Assembly (NCBI GenBank): GCA_044223995.1
Contig: JBGALE010000003.1
Coordinates: 496,001 to 560,000, forward strand
DNA from: JACMLD01 sp044223995
GTDB lineage: Bacteria > Bacteroidota > Bacteroidia > Chitinophagales > Chitinophagaceae
DNA: 64,000 bases
Direction of reading: 5' to 3'
Shown here: positions 32,527-41,541 of the stretch, piece after piece
Position numbering within the stretch: position 1 is the stretch's first letter
Layout: each line of letters opens with the position of its first letter
Notes under the pieces: model-generated
The model's database searches: none
The model's input: only the letters and a program-made list of their open reading frames with translations
What the model was told of the DNA's origin: nothing
Made by a program: the position numbers and the translations under genes

Positions 32527-33879
32527 ATGAAAAGAAGCACTTTTATTCAGAATACATCGCTGGCAGCAGCAGGCATCAGCATGATTCCTTCGGCTAATTT
32601 GATGGCGAACGAAGATAAAAAAGCCAGGCTGGCATTTATTGGTGTTGGCCTGCGTGGTCAAAACCACCTCGACAATGCGTTGCGCCGGGCCGATGTAGAT
32701 GTTGTTGCTATTTGTGATGTGGATGATCGTATGCTGGGCATGGCAACCGATATTATAAAAAAATCCGGGAAACCCATGCCGCAGGTATTCAAAGGCGATC
32801 CTTATGCGTACCGCAAATTGCTGGAATTAAAAAATATTGACGGTGTTATCATCGCCACACCCTGGGAGTGGCACTGCCCGATGGTATTGGACAGCCTGCA
32901 GGCAGGTATTAAATATATCGGTACCGAAGTGATCCTGGGTATCACACTGGATGATCACTGGAAGGTGGTACATGAAGCAGAAAAACAAAAAGCACATGTG
33001 ACCATGCTGGAAAACGTTTGCTACCGCAGGGATGTTATGGCTGTGATGAATATGGTTCGCCAGGGAATACTGGGCGAACTCATCCACCTGCAGGCAGGTT
33101 ACCAGCACGATCTGCGTGGTGTAAAATTCAATAATGGCATTGATCCTTACGACAGCGGTGCTGAATTTGGCGATAAAGGGTTCTCCGAAGCAAAATGGCG
33201 CACACTCCATTCCGTTCATCGTAACGGTGACCTGTATCCCACACACGGCATTGGACCTGTGGCGCAAATGATAGACATCAACCGGGGTAACCGATTTGTA
33301 TCGCTCAGTTCATTCTCCACCAAAACACGTGGGCTGCATGAGTACATTATAAAAAAAGGCGGGGAGAACCACCCCAATACAAAAGTTAATTTCAAACTCG
33401 GCGATATCGTTACCACGCATATCAGTTGTGTGAACGGCGAAACCATTTTATTACAACACGATACCAATCTTCCCCGCCCCTATTCACTGGGCTTCCGGGT
33501 ACAGGGTACAAAAGGTTTGTGGATGGATGCCAACCATTCCATTTACATTGAAGACAAAGCGGCAAAACCACACCAGTGGGATGATGCCAAAGCATGGCTC
33601 GATAAATATGATCACCCGCTTTGGGCCAGGTGGAGCAAGGAAACAGAAAACGCCGGGCATGGCGGCATGGACTTCTTTGTATTGCATGGATTTGTGGAGG
33701 CTATCAAACGTCGTGTTGCCACACCAATGGATGTATACGATGCAGCAGCATGGAGCGCCATTACGCCATTGAGTGAAAAGAGTATTGAAACAGGCAGTCA
33801 AACAGTTGACTTCCCCGATTTCACGGGCGGTCAGTGGATGTACCGGAAAAACAATTTTGCCCTCAACGATGAATTTTAA
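32527..33879 (+). CDS. GH109-type alpha-N-acetylgalactosaminidase (Gfo/Idh/MocA fold)
   Basis: The 450-residue protein has a Tat-like export signal (KRSTFIQNTSLAAAGISM), then a Rossmann fold with LAFIGVGLRGQNH, VVAICDVDDRM and IDGVIIATPWEWHCPMVLDS. Segments characteristic of glycoside hydrolase family 109 follow: MLENVCYRRDVMAVMNMVRQ, KWRTLHSVHRNGDLYPTHGI and GLHEYIIKKGGENHPN. GH109 enzymes use bound NAD+ to cleave alpha-linked GalNAc from glycans. The export signal implies periplasmic or surface action. A sugar-kinase-like gene follows 32 nt downstream. Assignment to GH109 rather than a generic Gfo/Idh oxidoreductase rests on these long motifs. Confidence 0.85.
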   Translation: MKRSTFIQNTSLAAAGISMIPSANLMANEDKKARLAFIGVGLRGQNHLDNALRRADVDVVAICDVDDRMLGMATDIIKKSGKPMPQVFKGDPYAYRKLLELKNIDGVIIATPWEWHCPMVLDSLQAGIKYIGTEVILGITLDDHWKVVHEAEKQKAHVTMLENVCYRRDVMAVMNMVRQGILGELIHLQAGYQHDLRGVKFNNGIDPYDSGAEFGDKGFSEAKWRTLHSVHRNGDLYPTHGIGPVAQMIDINRGNRFVSLSSFSTKTRGLHEYIIKKGGENHPNTKVNFKLGDIVTTHISCVNGETILLQHDTNLPRPYSLGFRVQGTKGLWMDANHSIYIEDKAAKPHQWDDAKAWLDKYDHPLWARWSKETENAGHGGMDFFVLHGFVEAIKRRVATPMDVYDAAAWSAITPLSEKSIETGSQTVDFPDFTGGQWMYRKNNFALNDEF

Positions 33880-33911
33880 TATTCTCCCCTGAAATAAGGG
33901 AATAGCCAATC

Positions 33912-34955
33912 ATGAACTATACCATAATTCAAAAAGCGGCGGCACAATTCGGTACGGGCGTTCCATCAGTGGCATCGCTGGGAGAAGGGTTGATTCACCG
34001 CACTTATAAAGTAAATTATACCGGTAGTGATTCGGTGGTATTGCAGTGCATCAATCGAACTACATTTAAACAGCCGGAAAATATCATCAACAATTACCGC
34101 CTGCTGGAAGAATACCTTGTATCGGCCGGCAAAAAAACAATACCCGCTCTTTGCAGGACACATACAGGGAAGTATTACTGGATCGACCCGGAGGAAAATT
34201 TCTGGCGGGCAACTCATTTTATTAACAACTCAAACGCCCCTTCCCTTCCCCGGAATGAACAGGATGTATATGAGGCTGCCAAATGCTTTGCATCCTTTAC
34301 ACAGTCATTAAACGGGCTTGCTGCTGACAGGTTGGATATTATTATCCCGCAGTTCCATGATCTGTCTTTCCGCTACAAACAATTTGAAGAGGCTGTCCGG
34401 TCGGCACATATCAGTCGTTTGTTAAAAGCTACCCATGTTATTTCCGAATTAAGGAACCATGCACAGTTGGTTGACTTCTATCAAAAAGTGGAAAGCAATA
34501 ACAGCGATTACCCGGTAAGGATAATGCACCACGATTGTAAAATCAGTAATATCCTGTTTGATAATACAAGCGATGCAGTCATTTGCCCGGTTGACTTAGA
34601 TACAGTCATGCCTGGGAAATATTTTTCCGACCTGGGCGATATGATCCGCACCATGGCCTGTACAGAACAGGAAAACAGCACAGCCTGGGAAAACATCTCC
34701 GTGAAGCCTGGTTTTTACAAAGCTATTGTAAAAGGGTATGCAGAAGGAATGGGCAATAATTTAACGGCAGAAGAGAAAAAAAATATTCATCAATCGGGAT
34801 TGCTGCTTACATATATGCAATGCCTGCGTTTTGTTACCGATTTTTTAAACAATGATATTTATTACAAGACTACTTACCCCGAACAAAACCTAAACCGTGC
34901 ATTGAACCAGTTGATACTGCTGGAGCAACTGGAAAGTTTCATCCAGTCTTTGTAA
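33912..34955 (+). CDS. NahK-like N-acetylhexosamine kinase (APH fold)
   Basis: The 347-residue cytoplasmic protein has the aminoglycoside-phosphotransferase fold with catalytic loop MHHDCKISNILFD (His207-x5-Asn213, Asp208) and metal site VDLDTVMPGKYFSDLGD (Asp228, Asp230). The DLDTVMPG stretch is close to that of N-acetylhexosamine 1-kinase (NahK), which makes GlcNAc-1-P or GalNAc-1-P. It follows the GH109-type gene by 32 nt, so it probably phosphorylates the sugar released by that enzyme. Other APH-fold kinase roles (choline, homoserine) are less likely given the context. Confidence 0.78.
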   Translation: MNYTIIQKAAAQFGTGVPSVASLGEGLIHRTYKVNYTGSDSVVLQCINRTTFKQPENIINNYRLLEEYLVSAGKKTIPALCRTHTGKYYWIDPEENFWRATHFINNSNAPSLPRNEQDVYEAAKCFASFTQSLNGLAADRLDIIIPQFHDLSFRYKQFEEAVRSAHISRLLKATHVISELRNHAQLVDFYQKVESNNSDYPVRIMHHDCKISNILFDNTSDAVICPVDLDTVMPGKYFSDLGDMIRTMACTEQENSTAWENISVKPGFYKAIVKGYAEGMGNNLTAEEKKNIHQSGLLLTYMQCLRFVTDFLNNDIYYKTTYPEQNLNRALNQLILLEQLESFIQSL

Positions 34956-34968
34956 ATACCTGCTTTCT

Positions 34969-35949
34969 TTAATTGCTGATATTGAAATAATTCATCTCTC
35001 CCGTAAAATCAAGATAAGGATAACGCTCCTGCAATTCTTTCACTTTTATATAATGTGCCGACAAGAACTGTTTGTGTGCATTGGTATTGGGCTGAAATGC
35101 CCTGTGTTTGCGGGCAATGACAATCTTCTTTATTTCCTCCATCATTAGCTGCGCCTGGTCCGAAATACAGGATTGGGTAAATTTTTCCAGCACAAATTCC
35201 GTAGCGGGGTAATTGGGATGCACCATATCAATATCATAAAACCTGTAATCACGCAACACATCGATCACCAGTTCGTAAGCAGGGAAATAAAACAGTTTGT
35301 CAAATTTATTCACGAGGTGATGAACCACTTCTATCAGCCTGGCTTTACTACGGTTATTTTCTATTACACCATCGCGGATATGGCGCACAGGGCTCACCGT
35401 AAAAATGATTCGTAGTTTAGGGTTGAAATGAAACAATTGGTGAATGCAATTGTCCAGTACCGAATTGATTTCTTCGATACTCATCATATGCTTGCGAAAT
35501 GTTTGTGCAGGCGCGCGGTGACAATTGGCCACTGGCATATTGGTCGTCGTCAACCGGTACGAAAAGGATGACCCCAGTGTTATGATGATCCAATCAGCAT
35601 CTTTTAAAAATTGGTGTGCCGCTGATTGCGATGCATTGATGGCAGCCAGTGTTTCTTCGCGGTTTATTCCGGAAAACATGCTGTGGTGCTGCCAGCTTTG
35701 CCACAGTTCATTCAGGTAAAAAAGGTCATCTGCTGTGTATGGCTTGTTGTGCACATACGATACAAGACTATGAGCGACGCTATGCGGGTCAAATAATATT
35801 CCATTAGGGTTTTGAAGCAGGTTAAATTTCAGTTCGCCCAGTTTGCTGCCAATATGTTCTGTAAAACAGGAACCCATTACCAGTAATTTGTCCTGGTAAG
35901 AGATGGGTTCAGGCAGGCTGGTCAATTGTATAGGCAGTTGAAATTCCAT
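34969..35949 (-). CDS. GSCFA domain protein
   Basis: The 326-residue protein contains the motif MGSCFTEHIGSKL near residue 30, which gives the GSCFA family its name, followed by IITLGSSFSYR and VSPVRHIRDGVIENNRSKA. The fold is SGNH-hydrolase-like, with the motif Ser as the likely nucleophile, so an esterase or acyltransferase activity is plausible, but the substrate is unknown. The ATG at 35949 lies 1 nt after the stop of the preceding gene, placing it last in a five-gene coupled operon. Confidence 0.88.
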   Translation of the reverse strand: MEFQLPIQLTSLPEPISYQDKLLVMGSCFTEHIGSKLGELKFNLLQNPNGILFDPHSVAHSLVSYVHNKPYTADDLFYLNELWQSWQHHSMFSGINREETLAAINASQSAAHQFLKDADWIIITLGSSFSYRLTTTNMPVANCHRAPAQTFRKHMMSIEEINSVLDNCIHQLFHFNPKLRIIFTVSPVRHIRDGVIENNRSKARLIEVVHHLVNKFDKLFYFPAYELVIDVLRDYRFYDIDMVHPNYPATEFVLEKFTQSCISDQAQLMMEEIKKIVIARKHRAFQPNTNAHKQFLSAHYIKVKELQERYPYLDFTGEMNYFNISN

Positions 35950-35950
35950 A

Positions 35951-36424
35951 TCACAGATCAATGGTTAATGATAGTGTTTGTCCGGCTGCCAGCATTCGCC
36001 ATTCGCTGAGTAGTTGTTTCAGTTGTCTGCGGATTGTTTCAATCTTATCACCCGGCAATGGCTGAAATTCAAATGGTGCTTTCATACTTTCAAAGGCAGC
36101 GCCGGCTACTGTATTGAAATCATCAAAATTTCCCTGTGCCAGCTCCACCAGGAAAAGATTGGCCATATTTTCCGCTGCGTATGCTTCGCCAGTCATGGGT
36201 ATTTGCAAACGCTTTTCCCTGTCTTCAAAATCTTTTACATCCATGCCTTTGTTGAGCATACCCATAAAAGCGGTAGTATACTCCATCGTTTTTTCCAGTG
36301 CATAATGACTGAGGTCGTGGCGTACAAAATAATCGTCTGCATGCATCCATGTAATTGATCCGTTATCGCGCTGGTACGAAATAACATGCGGTTTACCATT
36401 ATTTTTAGTGACGATCATTTTCAT
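35951..36424 (-). CDS. Unknown 157-residue protein coupled to HMG-CoA lyase
   Basis: The start ATG at 36424 overlaps the HMG-CoA lyase stop in an ATGA (36421-36424), which fixes the start and shows translational coupling. The soluble protein has HVISYQRDNGSITWMHADDY near the start, then a helical middle and ends in LAAGQTLSLTIDL. I do not recognise the family. The position between HMG-CoA lyase and GSCFA suggests a role in the same process. Confidence 0.75.
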   Translation of the reverse strand: MKMIVTKNNGKPHVISYQRDNGSITWMHADDYFVRHDLSHYALEKTMEYTTAFMGMLNKGMDVKDFEDREKRLQIPMTGEAYAAENMANLFLVELAQGNFDDFNTVAGAAFESMKAPFEFQPLPGDKIETIRRQLKQLLSEWRMLAAGQTLSLTIDL

Positions 36425-37299
36425 GGGATAAATATTTGCGATGCCATCTCTGCTGATTGCTGCAATGCTTCCGTATTCAATGTTTTCAGCAATCCCTTTT
36501 CCCTGAAATAGGGTATCATCCATTCTGTATTCATATTCCCCACCAATTCATCGTTGGCCATCGGGCAACCGCCAATTCCTTTTAAAGCACCATCGAAACG
36601 CAAACAACCTGCATCAAGCGCCGCTTCGAGTTTCACTTTCCAGTTGCCGGGATGTGAATGAAGGTGCACACCTATTTCGCAACCGGGCAATTTTTTCACG
36701 AGGTAACCGGTAATGGCCGAAACCTGTTCTGCTGTTGCCAGTCCAACCGTATCTGCCATGGAAATGATTTTCACATCAAGACTGGCTATTTTACTAACCC
36801 AGCCGACAACAATTTCTTCCGTATAAGGATCGCCGTAAGGGTTACCAAACCCCATGGAAATATATACCACCAGTTGCTTTCTGTTTTTGATACAAAGTTC
36901 CTGTATCTCTTCCACCCTTTGCAATGATTCTTCAATAGAACTATTCGTATTTCTTTGCTGAAATGTTTCTGATATGGAAAATGGAAAGCCTAAAAAACTT
37001 ATCTCATCAAATATCACTGCATCTTCTGCGCCCCGGAGATTGGCTATAATGGCCAGCAACTTACTGGTTGAATCATAGACGTTCAATTTTGTCACTACAT
37101 CCCTTGTATCTGCCATTTGCGGAATGGCTTTTGGCGACACAAAACTTCCGAAATCAATCGTATCAAAACCAACTTTCAGCAGTGAGTTTATATAAGCAAT
37201 CTTTTGTTCGGTTGGAATAAAGCGCTTCCAGCCCTGCATGGCATCGCGCGGGCATTCCACCAGGTGCACTGTTTTTTTATTTTCCGCCTGTCTTTCCAT
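36421..37299 (-). CDS. Hydroxymethylglutaryl-CoA lyase
   Basis: The 292-residue TIM-barrel enzyme has HLVECPRDAMQGW (substrate/metal loop), FVSPKAIPQMAD, ISMADTVGLATAEQVSA, the metal ligands in GVHLHSHPGN and the catalytic loop GIGGCPMANDELVGN. HMG-CoA lyase splits HMG-CoA into acetoacetate and acetyl-CoA, the last step of leucine breakdown (EC 4.1.3.4). It has a 1-nt overlap with rlmB upstream (TAATG) and an ATGA overlap downstream. No other leucine-degradation gene is near. Confidence 0.9.
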   Translation of the reverse strand: MERQAENKKTVHLVECPRDAMQGWKRFIPTEQKIAYINSLLKVGFDTIDFGSFVSPKAIPQMADTRDVVTKLNVYDSTSKLLAIIANLRGAEDAVIFDEISFLGFPFSISETFQQRNTNSSIEESLQRVEEIQELCIKNRKQLVVYISMGFGNPYGDPYTEEIVVGWVSKIASLDVKIISMADTVGLATAEQVSAITGYLVKKLPGCEIGVHLHSHPGNWKVKLEAALDAGCLRFDGALKGIGGCPMANDELVGNMNTEWMIPYFREKGLLKTLNTEALQQSAEMASQIFIP

Positions 37300-38036
37300 T
37301 ATTGCATTCTTTGTCTCATGGCTTCATATAAAATCATACCAGCCGCCACGGATACATTCAGCGACTCAAAATCGCCCGCCATCGGAATCTTGAATGTATC
37401 GTCACAGATTTTCATCAATGCCGGGTAAACGCCATTGTCCTCACTGCCCATGATCACTACACTGGGTTCTTTTAAATCAAGTTGGTGCAGGGATGTGTTC
37501 GCCGTCATTTCACTCGCAAACACTTTGATGCCGTTCAGGTGCAGTTCGTCCACCGCTTTCATGAGACTGGACACCCGGCATATATTTATTTTTTCAAGCG
37601 CACCGGCAGATGATTTCAATGCTTCTTCGTTCAACGCACCCACACCTTTATCGGGAATGATCAAGGCCTGTGCACCGCAACAGAGCGCTGTCCTTGCAAT
37701 AGCGCCGATATTTCTTACATCGGTAACGCCATCCAGCATCACAAACAAAGGAACCCCTCCATTGGCATGTACATGATCTATCACCTGCTGCAGATCGATA
37801 TAAGCCACCAGTGCTGCAAAAGCAAGTACGCCCTGGTGATTGGCCCTCGTGTAGCTGTTCATTTTTTCAGGCGGTACCTGCTGGATAGGGATATTGTATT
37901 CTTTCGCCAGTCGCCGGATATCACCAATCGATTCCCCGCTGACGTTGCGTTGAAATAATATTTTATCCACCGCCCTCCCGGAGCGGATGGCTTCAATAAG
38001 TGGCTGCCGCCCGATGATTAATGTAGATTTACTCAC
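37299..38036 (-). CDS. rlmB: 23S rRNA (guanosine-2'-O)-methyltransferase RlmB (SpoU/TrmH family)
   Basis: The 245-residue protein has the N-terminal substrate-binding domain (LIIGRQPLIEAIRSGRAVDK, HQGVLAFAALV) and the C-terminal SpoU knot domain. The knot motifs are MLDGVTDVRNIGAIARTALC, ALIIPDKGVGALNEEALKSS, VVIMGSEDNGVYPALMK and FKIPMAGDFESLNVSVAAGM. RlmB methylates G2251 of 23S rRNA using SAM. It starts 1 nt after the Nudix gene and overlaps the HMG-CoA lyase gene by 1 nt. Confidence 0.94.
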   Translation of the reverse strand: MSKSTLIIGRQPLIEAIRSGRAVDKILFQRNVSGESIGDIRRLAKEYNIPIQQVPPEKMNSYTRANHQGVLAFAALVAYIDLQQVIDHVHANGGVPLFVMLDGVTDVRNIGAIARTALCCGAQALIIPDKGVGALNEEALKSSAGALEKINICRVSSLMKAVDELHLNGIKVFASEMTANTSLHQLDLKEPSVVIMGSEDNGVYPALMKICDDTFKIPMAGDFESLNVSVAAGMILYEAMRQRMQ

Positions 38037-38037
38037 T

Positions 38038-38610
38038 TCAATGTTTATAGTCTATACTGCCTTCCTGCAGTATTAGTTTTACTTTTAATACCGCTGCCAC
38101 CGTCATCGCATCAGTGATGATTCCATTATTTACCATCTCGTACATCTCTTCAAGTGGAATTTTTCGGATCGCCAATTGTTCAGTTTCCTCTGGTTCCGGC
38201 GCCTGTTGCTCCAAACCGGTTGCAAGATAAAGAATGGCGCTTTCATCTGTCACAGAATTGGACAAGTGCAAATCCATCAGTTTAGTCCAGTGCTTTGCCA
38301 GCAATCCTGTTTCTTCCCGCAATTCTCTTTTGGCTGCTTCCAGCGGATCGCCTGATAATATGCCACCACCTTCCGGCATTTCCCAACTATACTGGCTGAT
38401 CGTAAAACGATATTGCCCGACGAGGTAGGTATTACCTTGCGTATCTAGTGGTAATATGCCAATGGCTTTATTTTTAAAATGAACTTTTCCGTAAATACCT
38501 TTGCCACCGGAAGGATTGAGCACATTGTAATGCGTAAGAACAATCCAGGGATTTTCATATACCTGTTGTGCATCCAGTACCGTCCAGGGATTTTGCTGTT
38601 CCTCGTTCAT
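38038..38610 (-). CDS. Nudix hydrolase (ADP-ribose pyrophosphatase-like)
   Basis: The 190-residue protein carries a full Nudix box: GDPLEAAKRELREETGL, preceded by EMPEGGGI. The overall layout (NPWIVLTHYNVLNPSGGKG start and QYRFTISQYSWEMPEGGG) is that of ADP-ribose or related nucleoside-diphosphate-sugar pyrophosphatases. It is first in the coupled operon with rlmB, HMG-CoA lyase, the 157-residue protein and GSCFA. Substrate assignment is tentative. Confidence 0.9.
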   Translation of the reverse strand: MNEEQQNPWTVLDAQQVYENPWIVLTHYNVLNPSGGKGIYGKVHFKNKAIGILPLDTQGNTYLVGQYRFTISQYSWEMPEGGGILSGDPLEAAKRELREETGLLAKHWTKLMDLHLSNSVTDESAILYLATGLEQQAPEPEETEQLAIRKIPLEEMYEMVNNGIITDAMTVAAVLKVKLILQEGSIDYKH

Positions 38611-38624
38611 ATCTCAAAAATAAA

Positions 38625-38647
38625 GAACCTCCCATGAAAGGAGGTTC
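38625..38647 (-). terminator. Terminator of metK
   Basis: GAACCTCC (38625-38632) pairs perfectly with GGAGGTTC (38640-38647). Read on the minus strand, the stem ends in TTTATTTTTG, and it lies 26 nt after the metK stop. It separates metK from the Nudix-led operon. Confidence 0.85.
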
Positions 38648-38673
38648 CCGGTTATATTTTATATGTCGAATTT

Positions 38674-39927
38674 TTATTTCAGGCCAAATGCTTTCTTCAC
38701 TTTGGAAACATAATCCAGTTTTTCCCATGTAAACAATTCAACTTTCTTTTTGATTTGTTTACCGCCGGGAGAAGAGAATGTTTTTTCCACTACTTCTGCC
38801 TTGCGCCCCATGTGGCCATAAGCAGCAGTTTCGCTGTAGATGGGATTGCGGAGTTTCAGGCGCTGCTCGATGAAGTAAGGACGCATGTCAAATACCTGCT
38901 CCACTTTTTTGGATATCTCGCCATCGCTCAGTCCAACTTTTGCAGTACCATACGTATTCACATAGATTCCCATTGGTTGTGCTACACCGATTGCGTAAGA
39001 TACCTGCACGAGTACTTCATCACAAACACCGGCAGCTACCAGGTTTTTAGCAATATGTCGTGTGGCATAAGCGGCTGACCTGTCCACCTTGGAAGGATCT
39101 TTACCACTGAATGCACCACCACCGTGTGCGCCTTTACCACCGTAAGTATCTACAATGATTTTACGGCCGGTAAGACCAGTATCGCCGTGCGGCCCGCCAA
39201 TAACAAATTTACCGGTTGGGTTGATATGGTATTTGATTTGATCGTTGAACAGCTTTGCATATTTCTTATACTTTGCCTTTACGCGTGGGATAAGGATGCT
39301 TACGATGTCATCGTGAATTTTCCTTTGCATCCTGGCTTCCGTATCGAAGTCATCGTGCTGCGTGGAAACCACAATAGCGTCTATGCGTGAGGGTTTGTTA
39401 TCGTCGTCGTATTCAAGCGTCACCTGGCTCTTTGCATCGGGACGCAGGTATTTTATTTGTTTATTCTCGCGGCGCAGCGCTGCCAGTTCTATCAGTATTT
39501 TATGTGCGAGGTCCAATGCCAGGGGCATATAGTCCTCTGTTTCGTTGGTAGCATATCCAAACATCATACCCTGGTCGCCGGCACCCTGTTCTTCTTTCTT
39601 CTTCCTGTCAACGCCCTGGTTGATATCTGCAGACTGTTCGTGAATGGCTGACAGTACACCGCAAGATTTTGCTTCGAACATGTACTCGCTTTTGGTGTAT
39701 CCGATTTTTTCAATCACACCACGTGCTATTTCCTGTACATCCAGGTAAGCCTTTGATTTTACTTCACCCGCCAATACCACCTGCCCCGTAGTAACCAATG
39801 TTTCGCAGGCTACTTTAGATTGCGGATCAAATGCAAGGAAGTTATCAATAAGGGCATCAGATATCTGGTCGGCCACTTTATCCGGATGGCCTTCAGAAAC
39901 ACTTTCCGACGTAAACAAATAAGGCAT
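38674..39927 (-). CDS. metK: S-adenosylmethionine synthetase
   Basis: The 417-residue enzyme makes SAM from methionine and ATP (EC 2.5.1.6). Motifs are FTSESVSEGHPDKVADQISD at the start, GAGDQGMMFGYATNET, the phosphate-binding loop GGAFSGKDPSKVDRSAAY and KFVIGGPHGDTGLTGRK. Length and order are standard. I see no SAM riboswitch in the 100 nt upstream, only a TATCTTTG -7 element (complement of 40024-40031). Confidence 0.98.
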   Translation of the reverse strand: MPYLFTSESVSEGHPDKVADQISDALIDNFLAFDPQSKVACETLVTTGQVVLAGEVKSKAYLDVQEIARGVIEKIGYTKSEYMFEAKSCGVLSAIHEQSADINQGVDRKKKEEQGAGDQGMMFGYATNETEDYMPLALDLAHKILIELAALRRENKQIKYLRPDAKSQVTLEYDDDNKPSRIDAIVVSTQHDDFDTEARMQRKIHDDIVSILIPRVKAKYKKYAKLFNDQIKYHINPTGKFVIGGPHGDTGLTGRKIIVDTYGGKGAHGGGAFSGKDPSKVDRSAAYATRHIAKNLVAAGVCDEVLVQVSYAIGVAQPMGIYVNTYGTAKVGLSDGEISKKVEQVFDMRPYFIEQRLKLRNPIYSETAAYGHMGRKAEVVEKTFSSPGGKQIKKKVELFTWEKLDYVSKVKKAFGLK

Positions 39928-40023
39928 AGAAAGAAATTGTTTTAATGTTTGGTGATACTGTTTGGTAAAAGCCCATCAAAAAAGTAGACTATTCAGCCTC
40001 TTCTGTAATGTGCTGATTTGGCG

Positions 40024-40031
40024 CAAAGATA
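40024..40031 (-). promoter_or_regulatory. -7 element upstream of metK
   Basis: TATCTTTG on the minus strand fits TAnnTTTG and is followed by CGCC, as for trhO and ychF. No clear -33 TTG is visible at the usual distance. Confidence 0.45.
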
Positions 40032-40041
40032 ATCGTCCAGT

Positions 40042-41505
40042 TTATATTTTGGAATAAATAATTCTAAGGCGCATTTTCTTCTTTGGATCGGGATAAGCGC
40101 CCCCTTTTACCACTACCCTGCCGTATCCTATTTTGGTACTCAATTGTACGTTGTAAGGATAGGTTTGGTTAAGTGCGGGGTCATGGTAATAAGGATTGAG
40201 ATAGTAGGCAGAATGAAGGCGCAGCGTATGCGGCGTTTCCTTCCTGGTGACAACACCCTGTACAAAACGGGTGAGTGTAAACCGGTAAGTATTGTCGCTT
40301 CTTAATATGCCTCCAAACTCCCCCACGTTGTATGAACCATTCTGGGCAAGAAAATCGTAGTTGGGTATAGCTGTAATACGGTTGCTGTTGGAAGAATCAA
40401 TAGCATCGAGGAACAATACGCCCGGTGTACTAAAAACCTGGTCGGGAGCGGTGATGTCATCTCTTTCCACTATCAGTTCCGCACGGTAGATAAGGCGGTT
40501 GGTCAGTGTTTTCAACCCTGGTATCTTAATGCTGGCATAGGAACCGGGTGCTGACTGTATATACAGTAGCTGATCGTTCGGATTGCCGTTGCCTATGTTT
40601 CCGGAATAACCATTGCCCGGTGTGCGGGCGACCAGGTTTGAGTTAACATAGTATGAATATCCAAATGCAGTTGATGTAGTATCAATGGCACCGGCACCGC
40701 CCAGTTTCTTTACGCGGAAGTAAACAAAGAGCTTGGTATTGGTGCTGTTTAAGTTGAAGTAAGCAAGTGCGCCCGGTGTCGCCGGCGATACATTCTGAAT
40801 GGCAAATCCCCTGAAATGTGCCCTGAACAAAGAATCGGAACGGTAGGCCCCATTCGTGGCAGAATCCGTATCATAGTTTTTCAGCCTGTCGCCAAAACTA
40901 AGCGGCAGCGGAATACGCATAACATTTGAAATCTTTGTCGTATCTCCGGGTTTGCGGATAAGCACTTTCTCGTCGTTCAGTTCATTAATATTCTGGGTAA
41001 AACCTGAATTGAGTACTGTAGTGGTTGCATAGCCAACTGACGGTGGGATAGTATCAATGCGATAGCCGTTAATATTGGGAACGAGGGCAACCGAAGGATC
41101 CATTTCTTTCACAGAAAATGTTTCCTGTGCCATAGAATCGCCATAAACACCGGTATAGGCCAACTGCAACACAACAGAATCAATTCCAACAACACTGTCT
41201 TTTGAAATAAAAGGATAAGTACCGTTGACAGGCGGTGTAATGGCAAAATATAAATTGGCCTGCGTGGTACCAAAAACAGGATCGCTCATAATTCCCAATG
41301 CATGATCCTCTACATAACTGATGCGGGTGGAGTCAACCATATAATCGTTGTCGGTGACAACATCCAGTGTGGTATCAAAAGTGTTTACATTATCAATAGG
41401 CGGAATCAAATCCGTACCCAGTGTGGTAGTATCTATTTTAGTGCAGGAAAATTGTGTGGGAATAAAAATAGCCAGGATAGCAATTACCGTGTAAATCTTC
41501 TTCAC
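40042..41505 (-). CDS. DUF4270 lipoprotein
   Basis: The 487-residue protein has a signal peptide with a lipobox (TQFSC, Cys21) and the DUF4270 layout: TTTLGTDLIPPIDNVNTFDT, then ISYVEDHALGIMSDPVFGTT, and beta-rich repeats up to the C-terminus. DUF4270 lipoproteins are common in Bacteroidota and commonly lie beside a GT5/glycogen-synthase gene and panC, as here. They are surface or periplasmic proteins of unknown function. Confidence 0.9.
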   Translation of the reverse strand: MKKIYTVIAILAIFIPTQFSCTKIDTTTLGTDLIPPIDNVNTFDTTLDVVTDNDYMVDSTRISYVEDHALGIMSDPVFGTTQANLYFAITPPVNGTYPFISKDSVVGIDSVVLQLAYTGVYGDSMAQETFSVKEMDPSVALVPNINGYRIDTIPPSVGYATTTVLNSGFTQNINELNDEKVLIRKPGDTTKISNVMRIPLPLSFGDRLKNYDTDSATNGAYRSDSLFRAHFRGFAIQNVSPATPGALAYFNLNSTNTKLFVYFRVKKLGGAGAIDTTSTAFGYSYYVNSNLVARTPGNGYSGNIGNGNPNDQLLYIQSAPGSYASIKIPGLKTLTNRLIYRAELIVERDDITAPDQVFSTPGVLFLDAIDSSNSNRITAIPNYDFLAQNGSYNVGEFGGILRSDNTYRFTLTRFVQGVVTRKETPHTLRLHSAYYLNPYYHDPALNQTYPYNVQLSTKIGYGRVVVKGGAYPDPKKKMRLRIIYSKI

Positions 41506-41541
41506 AAAATAAGTTGATTAATTGGGTGTAACGAATTTTGA

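Noticed and set aside
39928..40041. Possible SAM riboswitch upstream of metK
   Set aside because: No SAM-I, SAM-II or other SAM riboswitch consensus core could be recognised; only a -7 promoter element was visible. A covariance-model search would decide.
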